From assembly GCA_034433305.1 (NCBI GenBank), contig DAOUAM010000029.1, positions 1 to 16,190 on the forward strand: a stretch of DNA of 16,190 bases, given 5' to 3'. Below are positions 6,458 to 13,373 of the stretch, piece after piece. The position numbers and the translations under genes are program-made. Position 1 is the first letter of the stretch, and every line of letters starts with the position of its first letter. This DNA is from DAOUAM01 sp034433305 (GTDB lineage Bacteria > Chloroflexota > Dehalococcoidia > Lucifugimonadales > DAOUAM01). The notes beneath the pieces were generated by a model. That model was not told the origin of the DNA. It was given only the letters and a program-made list of their open reading frames with translations, and ran no database searches.

Positions 6458-7054
6458 ATGGGAGCAGTGATATGGCTGGCAGGCGAGTCGGACGCCGGCC
6501 AGATGCTGGACATCTATGCGCCCGTGGTGCGGGAGACGGCCATATCCTTTGAGCTTGAGCCGCCCACGGAGGAAGAGTTCCGCCGGCGCGTCGCGGCCAC
6601 GCTGGAGTACGCGCCGTGGCTGGTCTGTGAGGCGGCTGGCCGCATCCTGGGCTATGTCTACGCCAGCCGGTTCAGGCCTCGCGCCGCCTACCAGTGGACC
6701 GTGGAGGTGACGGTGTACGTGGCGGCCAGCAGCCAGCGCCGGGGCATCGGCAGGGCGCTGTACACCTCGCTGCTGGAGTGCCTGCGCGTGCAGGGCTTCT
6801 GCAGCGCCGTGGCGGTCATAGCCCTGCCCAACCCCGCCAGCGTGGCGCTGCACGAGGGCCTGGGCTTCAGGCGGGTGGGAGTGTTCCCCGCCGTCGGCTA
6901 CAAGCTGGGCCAGTGGCACGACGTGGGCTGGTGGTGCGTGGCGCTGCAGGAGTGCCCGCCCTCCCCTGCCCCACCCGTGCCGCCGGGCCGGCTGCTTGAC
7001 ACGCCAGCCTGGCAGGCTGCCATTGGGAAGGGCATTGGCCTGCTGAGGCCCTGA
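6458..7054 (+). CDS. GNAT N-acetyltransferase, phosphinothricin acetyltransferase (PAT/Bar/MnaT)-like
   Basis: This 198-residue enzyme acetylates an amine using acetyl-CoA. It follows the PAT/MddA pattern closely: IYAPVVRETAISFELEPPTEEEF (from 19), PWLVCEAAGRILGYVYAS (53-70), FRPRAAYQWTVEVTVYV (72-88), the acetyl-CoA loop SSQRRGIGRALY (91-102), LPNPASVALHEGLGFRRVG (123-141) and GYKLGQWHDVGWW (147-159). Known relatives acetylate phosphinothricin, methionine sulfoximine or methionine sulfone and free methionine-like amino acids. A Pro-rich tail (about 167-178) and 20 more residues extend past the family core. It is the last gene of the PadR operon, 17 bases after the methyltransferase, which suggests joint chemical inactivation of a compound. 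The exact substrate cannot be read from the sequence. Confidence 0.88.
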   Translation: MGAVIWLAGESDAGQMLDIYAPVVRETAISFELEPPTEEEFRRRVAATLEYAPWLVCEAAGRILGYVYASRFRPRAAYQWTVEVTVYVAASSQRRGIGRALYTSLLECLRVQGFCSAVAVIALPNPASVALHEGLGFRRVGVFPAVGYKLGQWHDVGWWCVALQECPPSPAPPVPPGRLLDTPAWQAAIGKGIGLLRP

Positions 7055-7508
7055 GCAAGTGGCCTGAGGCGACATGCACTTTCAGGTGCCAGGCCTGCCC
7101 CCTGTGGGTCCATGCCTGACCACCCGCGGGCAAGATGCCGCCCCGCTGTTGGGAAACAGCTATTTAACACTTTCGCAACACTCTGGAAACAGGCCTTGCT
7201 TAAAATCAGCCCTGCTTTCCGGGGCAGCATTAGAGCGTTTTCAGGGCGAGTGTACGCCATGAATGGCTGGGCCACTTCCCCAGGGCAATGTAGTGGCAGG
7301 TTTCAAACCTGCCCCTGCATACCGCCGTGCAGACGCAACGCCAAAATGCTATAAACAGGCCTGTCCTCTGCTCTTTTCTCTGACGCCTCTCACCGAGGCT
7401 GGCGGGGATACGTGTCCTGGGCCGCCTGGGGATGACGAGGCCCCCGTGCCTCGGTATGCGGCCATGCGCTTGCCCTCAATTCGGCGCCGTGGGTGACCAG
7501 TGACAGAG
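7055..7508. other. Gene-free gap with a palindromic repeat and an A/T-richer island
   Basis: No credible gene lies in this 454-base gap. It holds a small hairpin with a GGGA (GNRA) loop (7145-7160), a stretch of lower GC than its surroundings (about 7150-7215), and the palindrome at 7290-7316. Short frames on both strands lack ribosome sites and family features. No promoter with both hexamers was found before the MFS gene that follows. Confidence 0.5.
7290..7316. repeat. Palindromic repeat, copy A (GGCAGGTTT/AAACCTGCC)
   Basis: Perfect 9-base arms (7295-7303 and 7305-7313) surround a single C. The unit, with the flanking GTAGT and CCCCT, is the same element as that at 10888-10917. The arms differ in a paired way, so the palindrome is kept. 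Confidence 0.65.
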
Positions 7509-8780
7509 ATGGAACGTTCAGCAGCGGAGAAGGCGTCCACAGCCAGGGCGTGGAAGGACATCGCCTGGCTGCTGGGCATCAGCTCCATCCTGCTAGCGGC
7601 GCTGCTGCCCTTCTCCAGCTACATTGCCTCGCTGCCCTTCATCCAGGCCGAGTGGGGCATGAGCAACGCCCAGGCCGGCGTGGTCTTCTCCATGTACCTG
7701 GTGGGCTATGCCATCTCGTCGCTGGTGCTGGTCCCCCTGACCGACCGCCTGCCAGCGCGGCGCGTGCTGCTGGCAGGCACCGTGCTCATGGTGGCCAGCA
7801 ACGTGCTGTTCCCTCTGCTGGCCCGCGACTTCTGGTCCGGCGCCCTGCTGCGTGGGCTCACCGGCGCAGGCCATGTGGGGGCCTACATCACGGGTATACA
7901 ACTGGTCTCCCAGAGGTTCACTGGAAGCCGGCGCGGCACGGCGGTGAGCGTGTTCGTCAGCGCCGGGTACGCCGGCACCACGGCCTCCTACGTCTTCATG
8001 GGGCTGCTGCTGGACCACACGTCCACCTGGCGGCAGGCTTACCTGGTCACGGCGCTGGTGGGCCTGCTGGGGCTTGCGCTGGCCCTACCGCTGACATCTG
8101 GCAAGGAGTTGGCGGCGTCGCGGCCTGTTGGCAGCAGGGGGCGGCTTGACCTGGGCGTGCTGCGGCACCGCCCGGTGGCGCTGGTCATCCTGGCCTATGC
8201 GCTGCACACCGCCGAGCTGTACCTGGCCCGGCTGTGGCTGCCGCTGCTGCTGGGCGCGACGCTGGTGGCCGCCGGCAGAGAGCCGGCCGACGCCGCCGCG
8301 CTGGCCGCCACCCTCTCCGGCCTCATGTTCATGACCGGCATAGCCGGCGTCTTCGCCGGCGGCCTCATATCTGACTTCCTGGGCCGCTCGGCAGGGGCGG
8401 CGGCCATATTCGCCATCAGCGGCACTTGCTCCTTTGTCGCCGGCTGGCTGGTGGATGCGTCGCCCTGGCTGCTGATGGCGGTGGGATTCGTGTACGGCTT
8501 CATGACCTCCGCCGACTCGGCTATCTACTCCACCGCCATCACCGAGCTTTCCGCCCGGGGACGGGTCGGCTCCACCCAGGCAGTCCAGTCCTTCATTGGC
8601 TTCACGGTGGGGGCCATCGCGCCAGTCATGGCCGGCTCGATCCTGGATGTCGCCAGGTCTTCGATGGGATGGGGCCTGGCCTTCAGCTTCAACGGCGCGC
8701 TGGCGGTAGTGGGCGTGCTGGCGCTGCTGTGGCTGCGGCGACTCCCCGGCGCCGACCAGATGGCCGGCGGCAGGCGCTAG
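7509..8780 (+). CDS. MFS transporter
   Basis: This is an inner-membrane carrier of about 423 residues with 12 predicted helices. The loop 2-3 signature appears as PLTDRLPARRVLLAG (about 76-90) and the equivalent loop in the second half as GLISDFLGRSAG. Other matching parts are GLTGAGHVGAYITGIQLVSQRF (helix 4 and the following loop) and STWRQAYLVTALVGLLGLAL (helix 6). The start is uncertain: ATG 7509 is used, GTG 7500 in the same frame is possible, and neither has a clear ribosome site. Unlike the first MFS gene it lacks the YYGW opening and carboxylate-carrier loop, so it belongs to another branch and its substrate is unknown. It could export a product of the operon before it, but the 454-base gap argues for separate transcription. 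Confidence 0.83.
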   Translation: MERSAAEKASTARAWKDIAWLLGISSILLAALLPFSSYIASLPFIQAEWGMSNAQAGVVFSMYLVGYAISSLVLVPLTDRLPARRVLLAGTVLMVASNVLFPLLARDFWSGALLRGLTGAGHVGAYITGIQLVSQRFTGSRRGTAVSVFVSAGYAGTTASYVFMGLLLDHTSTWRQAYLVTALVGLLGLALALPLTSGKELAASRPVGSRGRLDLGVLRHRPVALVILAYALHTAELYLARLWLPLLLGATLVAAGREPADAAALAATLSGLMFMTGIAGVFAGGLISDFLGRSAGAAAIFAISGTCSFVAGWLVDASPWLLMAVGFVYGFMTSADSAIYSTAITELSARGRVGSTQAVQSFIGFTVGAIAPVMAGSILDVARSSMGWGLAFSFNGALAVVGVLALLWLRRLPGADQMAGGRR

Positions 8781-8912
8781 GCCGCTCCTCGCCTGGCGCT
8801 GGCCTCAGCGCCGGTGCAGGCCCTCCGCCGGCGAAGAAGCGTGGTAAAGTCCTGGCCTGGCTATGGCTGCTGGATGTTTTCCCTGGCTGCAATGCCAGAA
8901 ATAAGGGATAGG

Positions 8913-8941
8913 TTGACATTGGATGTGTTTTCTAGTATATA
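8913..8941 (+). promoter_or_regulatory. Strong promoter of the solute-binding protein gene
   Basis: TTGACA (8913-8918), a 17-base spacer and TATATA (8936-8941) give a near-ideal housekeeping promoter. The -10 lies inside the 10-bp palindrome GTATATATAC (8935-8944). Transcription would begin near 8948, leaving a leader of about 107 bases. The rest of the gap from 8781 holds only a weak 6-bp hairpin (8795-8812). Confidence 0.75.
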
Positions 8942-9043
8942 TACCCCACTACTTTATGCCAGAAGGGCCGGGGCTGTGCCCATCTACAGCGAAGTTCCGT
9001 CACAACCTTAGCCCAGGGCCGATAGCATTTGGAAAACGGTTTC

Positions 9044-9051
9044 GAGGAGGT
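9044..9051 (+). promoter_or_regulatory. Ribosome site fixing the start of the binding protein
   Basis: GAGGAGGT precedes ATG 9055 and is directly followed by a lipoprotein signal peptide. Earlier in-frame starts back to 8923 lie upstream of, or within, the promoter and would add unlikely sequence. Confidence 0.8.
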
Positions 9052-9054
9052 AGA

Positions 9055-10848
9055 ATGAAAAGCCGCGTCGCATCAGTACTGCCTCTGTTGCTGCTATTCT
9101 CCCTCGCCTTTGTGGCGTGTGCCAGCCCTGCGGAGCCGACGCCCCAGCAGCCGGCCGCGCCGGCGCCGGCGCCGACCGCCGCGCCGCTGAATGTGCAGCC
9201 ACAGCAGCCTGCGCAGCCGGCCCCGCCGGCCCCCGCTCCCACGGCCATGATGGGCGCCGTTCCCACGGCCACGCCCGTGAGCCGGCTTACCGAGCCTCCG
9301 CCGCTGCGGCCTGTCCCCACTCCCTCTACCGCTCCCGCAAAAGGTGGCACCCTGAGGGTGGTGTCCGTGGGCAGCGTGCAGTCCTTCGATCCCCTCTGGA
9401 CGACGGCCTCGGCCACGGCCAACGTCACCAGCACCATACTGGAGGGACTGCTGGCCAACACGGCGGACTACGGCCTCGGTCCGGTGCTGCTGGATAGCTG
9501 GACCACCAGCCCCGACGGCCTCACCTGGTCCTTCAAGATCAGGGACGGCGTCAAGTTCCATGACGGCACGCCGCTGACAACCAAAGAGGTCCTCGGCACG
9601 CTGAACCGCCAGAAGGAAGGCGCGCCGGTCCTCAGGCTCGTCTGGAAGGAGTTCGGCCCGCCCGATTTTGCTGAGTTTGTGAGGGCCGATGACAACCTTA
9701 ACTTCAGCATTCATCTCAAGGAGCCTACCGGGCTTGTGTTGACCGCGCTGGGGCCGCAGAACTTCTGGCCCCAGATTGTGACCGAACCATGGTACACGGT
9801 GCCCCAGGGCCAGTCGGCGCCCGGCACGCCCATCGGTACAGGCCCCTACAAGTTCGAGGCCTGGACGCCTGGCGACCGCTGGAGCGCCGTGCGCTACGAA
9901 GGCTACAGCCCCAGCCCCGCGCCCACCGATGGCCAGGCCGGCAAGCACGTGGCCTACATTGACCGCGTGATGTACATCGAGGTGCCAGACCAGACGGCCC
10001 GCGTCGCCGCCCTCCAGGTGGGCGAGGTGGACATGGCCCAGGAGTTCCCGCCCGACCTGCTGCCCCGGCTGGAGCGGGACCCACGGGTTGACCTCTACGA
10101 CCAGCCGGCCTTCCGGCTACTAGGTCACTTCAACCACCTGAAGCCGCCCTTTGACCAGCGCGTGGCCCGCAAGGCGCTGGTGATGGCCTACGACAATGAG
10201 AAGGCCCTGCTGGCCGCCGTGGGCGACCCCAAGTTCATGCGGCTGTGCCCCTCGCTGCTCCAGTGCGGCACCCGGTGGGAGACTGCCGCCGGTTCCCAGG
10301 GCCTCTATAACGCCAAGAACGTGGAAGAGGCCCGCAGGATGATTCAGGAGGCGGGCCTGGCTGGCACTCGCGTCCGGCTCATGGACCCGCAAGACAGGCA
10401 GCCTGCCCACGGCGCGGCCCAGGTCACCCGCGAGGTGCTGGAGGCCATCGGCTTCCAGGTGGAGTTCCAGGCCATGGACTGGGCCACTATGGTCACCCGC
10501 CGCGCCGACCCGGAGCTGTGGGAGTTCTTCCACACCTGGAGCGGCATCACCGTACGCGCCTCGCCCGTCGGCCACCTGATGTTCGGCGAGCTACAGTACA
10601 ACGCCTGGTTCAACAAGTACCAGGACCTGGACGGCACGCAGCGGGCACTCTTCTCCAGGCTGGCCAGGGCCAAGACCGACGAGGAGATGCTGGCCCTGAA
10701 CGAGGAGTTCCAGCGGTACTTCTACGAGGACGCCATCTTCCTCCAGATTGGCGAGTTCTTTAACCGCTGGGCGGCCCGTTCGGTGGTCAAGGGCCTGCAT
10801 TCTGGTGCTGGCGGCCAGAACCCCTATGACAAGTGGATAGAGGACTGA
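9055..10848 (+). CDS. ABC transporter substrate-binding lipoprotein, family 5
   Basis: This 597-residue extracytoplasmic receptor captures a solute for an ABC importer of the dipeptide/oligopeptide/nickel class. Residues 1-21 are a lipoprotein signal ending FVAC, with lipidation expected on C22 (the -3 position is Phe rather than the usual Leu). Residues 23-96 are a long Pro/Ala/Thr linker with PAPAPTA twice. The SBP_bac_5 domain runs from about 97 (GGTLRVVSVGSVQSFDPLW) to the end, with the hallmark SPDGLTWSFKIRDGVKFHDG (152-171) and GTGPYKFEAWTPGD. Two cysteines (C398, C404) could form a disulfide. The usual length without the linker is about 500, so the extra size is the linker. A hairpin separates it from the permease genes, which probably form its channel. 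The substrate is not known. Confidence 0.92.
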   Translation: MKSRVASVLPLLLLFSLAFVACASPAEPTPQQPAAPAPAPTAAPLNVQPQQPAQPAPPAPAPTAMMGAVPTATPVSRLTEPPPLRPVPTPSTAPAKGGTLRVVSVGSVQSFDPLWTTASATANVTSTILEGLLANTADYGLGPVLLDSWTTSPDGLTWSFKIRDGVKFHDGTPLTTKEVLGTLNRQKEGAPVLRLVWKEFGPPDFAEFVRADDNLNFSIHLKEPTGLVLTALGPQNFWPQIVTEPWYTVPQGQSAPGTPIGTGPYKFEAWTPGDRWSAVRYEGYSPSPAPTDGQAGKHVAYIDRVMYIEVPDQTARVAALQVGEVDMAQEFPPDLLPRLERDPRVDLYDQPAFRLLGHFNHLKPPFDQRVARKALVMAYDNEKALLAAVGDPKFMRLCPSLLQCGTRWETAAGSQGLYNAKNVEEARRMIQEAGLAGTRVRLMDPQDRQPAHGAAQVTREVLEAIGFQVEFQAMDWATMVTRRADPELWEFFHTWSGITVRASPVGHLMFGELQYNAWFNKYQDLDGTQRALFSRLARAKTDEEMLALNEEFQRYFYEDAIFLQIGEFFNRWAARSVVKGLHSGAGGQNPYDKWIED

Positions 10849-10887
10849 GCGTTTCACCCCTGGATGCAGCACTGCTAAATGGCTAAC

Positions 10888-10917
10888 GTAGTAGGGGCAG
10901 GTCTCAGACCTGCCCCT
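10888..10917. repeat. Palindromic repeat, copy B (AGGGGCAGGTCT/AGACCTGCCCCT)
   Basis: Perfect 12-base arms (10893-10904 and 10906-10917) surround a central C, preceded by GTAGT. It lies 40 bases after the binding-protein gene and is the longer version of the element at 7290-7316. Confidence 0.7.
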
Positions 10918-10962
10918 CAGACTGGGAAATGCCCCGGTCAAATGAGACGTATGACCATCGCA

Positions 10963-11006
10963 ACGGCCCAGCCTCAACTGGTGGGGCTGGGCCGTCCATG
11001 ATTTTT
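10963..11006 (+). terminator. Hairpin and T-run between the binding protein and permease genes
   Basis: An 11-bp perfect stem (10963-10973 with 10985-10995) has an 11-base loop, and TTTTT follows at 11002-11006 after six bases. It resembles an intrinsic terminator and probably lets only part of the transcription from the binding-protein promoter reach the permeases. The spacing between stem and T-run weakens the call. Confidence 0.6.
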
Positions 11007-11023
11007 CAGAGGCTTGCTTGTAG

Positions 11024-11965
11024 ATGTGGCGCTACATAGTCATGCGGCTGCTGTCCGCCGTGCCGGTGGTGCTGGTGGTGGGTATAGTCACCTTCTCGCT
11101 GCTGCACGTGGCCCCGGGCGACCCGGCGGCCATCATAGGCGGCGACGAGGCGCGCCCCGAAGACCTGGAGCGCATACGCCACGAGTTGGGGCTGGACAGG
11201 CCCATCATCGTGCAGTTCGGCTCCTGGCTGGGCAGGTTGCTCCAGGGCGACCTGGGCACGTCCATTTTCTCCAGGCGCTCCATAACCAGCCTCATGGCCC
11301 CTCGCCTTCAGCCCACCCTCTCCCTGGGGGTCCAGGTCATAGTCCTGTCCTCGCTGCTGGGGGTGTCCCTGGGCATCGTAGCGGCCTGGAGGGCTGGCCG
11401 GCCCATGGACCGCCTGCTGATGCTCTTCGCCGTCCTGGGCTTCTCCACTCCCGGCTTCTGGCTGGCCTTCATCCTCATCTGGGGCTTCTCCGTCAACCTG
11501 GGCTGGTTCCCCGTGCTGGGCTACTCACCCATGGGCGACGGCCTGCTGAAGCACCTGCACAGCATGTTCCTGCCGGTGATGGTCAACAGCATCCTGGCTT
11601 CGGCCTTCATATCCAGGATCACCCGCTCCACCATGCTGGAGGTGCTGCGGGAGGACTACATCCGCACGGCGCGGGCCAAGGGCCTGGCGGAGCTTATCGT
11701 GTACCTGCGCCACGCCCTGCGGCCGGCGGCCATCCCCATCGTGACGGTTATAGGTGCCGCCATCGCGGGCCTGGCCACCGGCTTCGTGGTCACCGAGTCG
11801 GTGTTCACCATCCCCGGCCTGGGCCGGATGCTCATTGATGCCATCTCGCGGCGGGACTACCCTATCATACAGGCCATGCTCATGGTGTCCGCCGTCTTTT
11901 ACGTCCTGGTGAACCTGGTCATAGACATCATTTACGCTTACCTTGACCCGAGGATAAGGTACTGA
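11024..11965 (+). CDS. ABC transporter permease, DppB/OppB family
   Basis: This 313-residue inner-membrane subunit forms half of the channel of a family-5 importer. The N-terminal helix MWRYIVMRLLSAVPVVLVVG leads into the family signature HVAPGDPA (28-35), then GLDRPIIVQFGSWLGRLLQG (56-75) and GDLGTSI. The ATPase-contacting EAA loop is about 204-223 (MLEVLREDYIRTARAKGLAE), and the end YLDPRIRY is typical of DppB. Six helices are expected. A moderate AGAGG (11008-11012) precedes the ATG. It follows the binding-protein gene after the terminator-like hairpin, and its stop overlaps the start of the next gene (TGATG), so the two permeases are translationally coupled. The paired ATPases (DppD/F) are not in the window. 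Confidence 0.93.
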   Translation: MWRYIVMRLLSAVPVVLVVGIVTFSLLHVAPGDPAAIIGGDEARPEDLERIRHELGLDRPIIVQFGSWLGRLLQGDLGTSIFSRRSITSLMAPRLQPTLSLGVQVIVLSSLLGVSLGIVAAWRAGRPMDRLLMLFAVLGFSTPGFWLAFILIWGFSVNLGWFPVLGYSPMGDGLLKHLHSMFLPVMVNSILASAFISRITRSTMLEVLREDYIRTARAKGLAELIVYLRHALRPAAIPIVTVIGAAIAGLATGFVVTESVFTIPGLGRMLIDAISRRDYPIIQAMLMVSAVFYVLVNLVIDIIYAYLDPRIRY

Positions 11966-12870
11966 TGGAAGTCACGCGAGAGCGAGCGAGCATAAGGGTC
12001 ACGCCGCACCCGCTGGAGCGGGCGCGGCACCTTGCCAGGGTGACGGGCCGCATGATGCGCGGCAACCCTGGCATGCTGCTGGGCGTGGTCATACTGGTCT
12101 TGATCTCCCTCATCGCTATATTCTCCCCTCTTATCACTCGCACCGACTACACCCGCGTTGACCCCATCAATCGCTTGCTGGCCCCATCGGCGCAGCACTG
12201 GTTTGGCACCGATACGCTGGGGCGGGACGTCTTCGACCGCACCATAGCCGGCAGCCGTGTGTCGCTGCTGGTGGGCTTCGCGGTGACGATGGTCAGCGTC
12301 TTCGCCGGCATGAGTATTGCCCTCCTCACCGGCTACTTCCGCAGGGTAGACAACGTGGTGATGCGCTTCATTGATGGCCTGCTGGCCTTCCCGGCCATAC
12401 TGCTGGCGCTGGCCCTCATTGCCCTGCTGGGTTCCAGTCTGAACAACGTCATCATAGCTCTCTCGGTGACGGGCACGGCCAGCAAGGTGAGGCTGGTGAG
12501 GGGGCAGGTGCTCAGCCTGCGGGAGCAGCAGTTCGTGGAGGCGGCCAGGGCCATTGGCGCGCCCACCTGGCGCATCCTGCTGCTGCACATCGCCCCCAAC
12601 ACCTTCGGCGTCGTCATGGTGCAGGCCACCTTTACCGTGGCCACCACCATCCTGGCCGAGGCCAGCCTGAGCTTCCTGGGCGCCGGCATTCCGCCCTTCA
12701 TCCCGAGCTGGGGCAATATCGTGGCGACGGGCCAGGGCTACGTGCAGGTGGCCTTCTGGATATCCTTCTTCCCCGGCGTCTTTCTGACCATGACGGTGCT
12801 GGCCGTCGTCCTGATAGGCGACGCCCTGAGGGACTACCTGGACCCCAGGCTCCGGGGCCAGTTCAAGTAG
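11965..12870 (+). CDS. ABC transporter permease, DppC/OppC family
   Basis: This 301-residue subunit is the partner of the DppB-like protein before it. After an N-terminal cytoplasmic stretch (1-35) and first helix (36-55) it has the DppC hallmark HWFGTDTLGRDVFDR (78-92), then RVSLLVGFAVT. The EAA loop is about 183-202 (LSLREQQFVEAARAIGAPTW), followed by LSFLGAGIPPFIPSWG (235-250) and the terminal DYLDPRLR. The start overlaps the previous stop by one base. It ends the first permease pair, and the 503 bases after it contain no gene but a new promoter. Confidence 0.93.
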   Translation: MEVTRERASIRVTPHPLERARHLARVTGRMMRGNPGMLLGVVILVLISLIAIFSPLITRTDYTRVDPINRLLAPSAQHWFGTDTLGRDVFDRTIAGSRVSLLVGFAVTMVSVFAGMSIALLTGYFRRVDNVVMRFIDGLLAFPAILLALALIALLGSSLNNVIIALSVTGTASKVRLVRGQVLSLREQQFVEAARAIGAPTWRILLLHIAPNTFGVVMVQATFTVATTILAEASLSFLGAGIPPFIPSWGNIVATGQGYVQVAFWISFFPGVFLTMTVLAVVLIGDALRDYLDPRLRGQFK

Positions 12871-13078
12871 CCTTCGTGGGGAGGCGAGGGCACGATTGCT
12901 TGCCAGGCGCTCCGGGACGACTGGACATGCGTGTAATTCAGGTTTAACATCCGGGCAATACTTCTGTAATGCCTTTGGCTGAAAATAGCAGGCAAGGCGC
13001 TGCCAGTGCCGGACCGAGAGGCCAGGCCGAGGACGCGCGACGCATGGGACTGATGGCGCCCCCAGGGCCGCGGCAGGA

Positions 13079-13107
13079 TTGACATGCGGGGGGTTTTGAG
13101 CTATATA
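13079..13107 (+). promoter_or_regulatory. Strong promoter of the second permease pair
   Basis: TTGACA (13079-13084), a 17-base spacer and TATATA (13102-13107) match the pattern of the binding-protein promoter exactly. The -10 lies in the perfect palindrome CTATATATAG (13101-13110), within the 13-mer 13099-13111 that also occurs at the PadR operon start. Confidence 0.72.
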
Positions 13108-13222
13108 TAGGCAACTGACGCAAAGGCCCTTTGAGACCTCCCATAGCATCCGCATTGGTGCCTCGGAACGCCGTTGTCTGATGGATAGCGATAGCGCAGA
13201 CAGGCCAGGACAGCGAGGGGGT

Positions 13223-13295
13223 CCCCTCTCTAGCTCCCCCATCAGGCTGCGGGGCAACCCTGGACTGGACTCCGTCCCTGTGGCTTCCAGAGGGG
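13223..13295. repeat. Foldback repeat, copy 4
   Basis: Outer arms CCCCTCT (13223-13229) and AGAGGGG (13289-13295) enclose about 60 bases. The left end shares CCCCTCTCTA with the element at 3421-3507. It lies in the leader of the second permease pair, so it would be transcribed. Confidence 0.45.
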
Positions 13296-13373
13296 GCGTG
13301 GTTGCCCTTCTCGGCGTTGGCGTAGCTGGTGTCGCCAGTCTTGAGCAACTGGTCTGTATGTAGGGGGGAAGTC

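Larger units (their letters stand above)
12871..13373. other. Long gene-free region: spacer, promoter and leader of the second permease pair
   Basis: This 503-base gap holds a near-consensus promoter (13079-13107), a foldback repeat (13223-13295) and a leader of about 260 bases. No obvious U-tailed terminator follows the first pair. Open frames exist on both strands (for example 13181-13363 + and 12944-13381 -), but they cross the repeat and lack ribosome sites or recognisable sequence, so I do not call them. Confidence 0.5.

Noticed and set aside
11938..13257. Open frame on the - strand (439 codons) opposite the first DppC gene
   Set aside because: The + strand carries an unmistakable DppC protein. 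The reverse product is compositionally biased and extends through a promoter.
13181..13363. 60-codon + strand frame in the leader of the second permease pair, possible leader peptide
   Set aside because: It has no ribosome site and runs through the repeat. Its composition is unlike a regulatory peptide.
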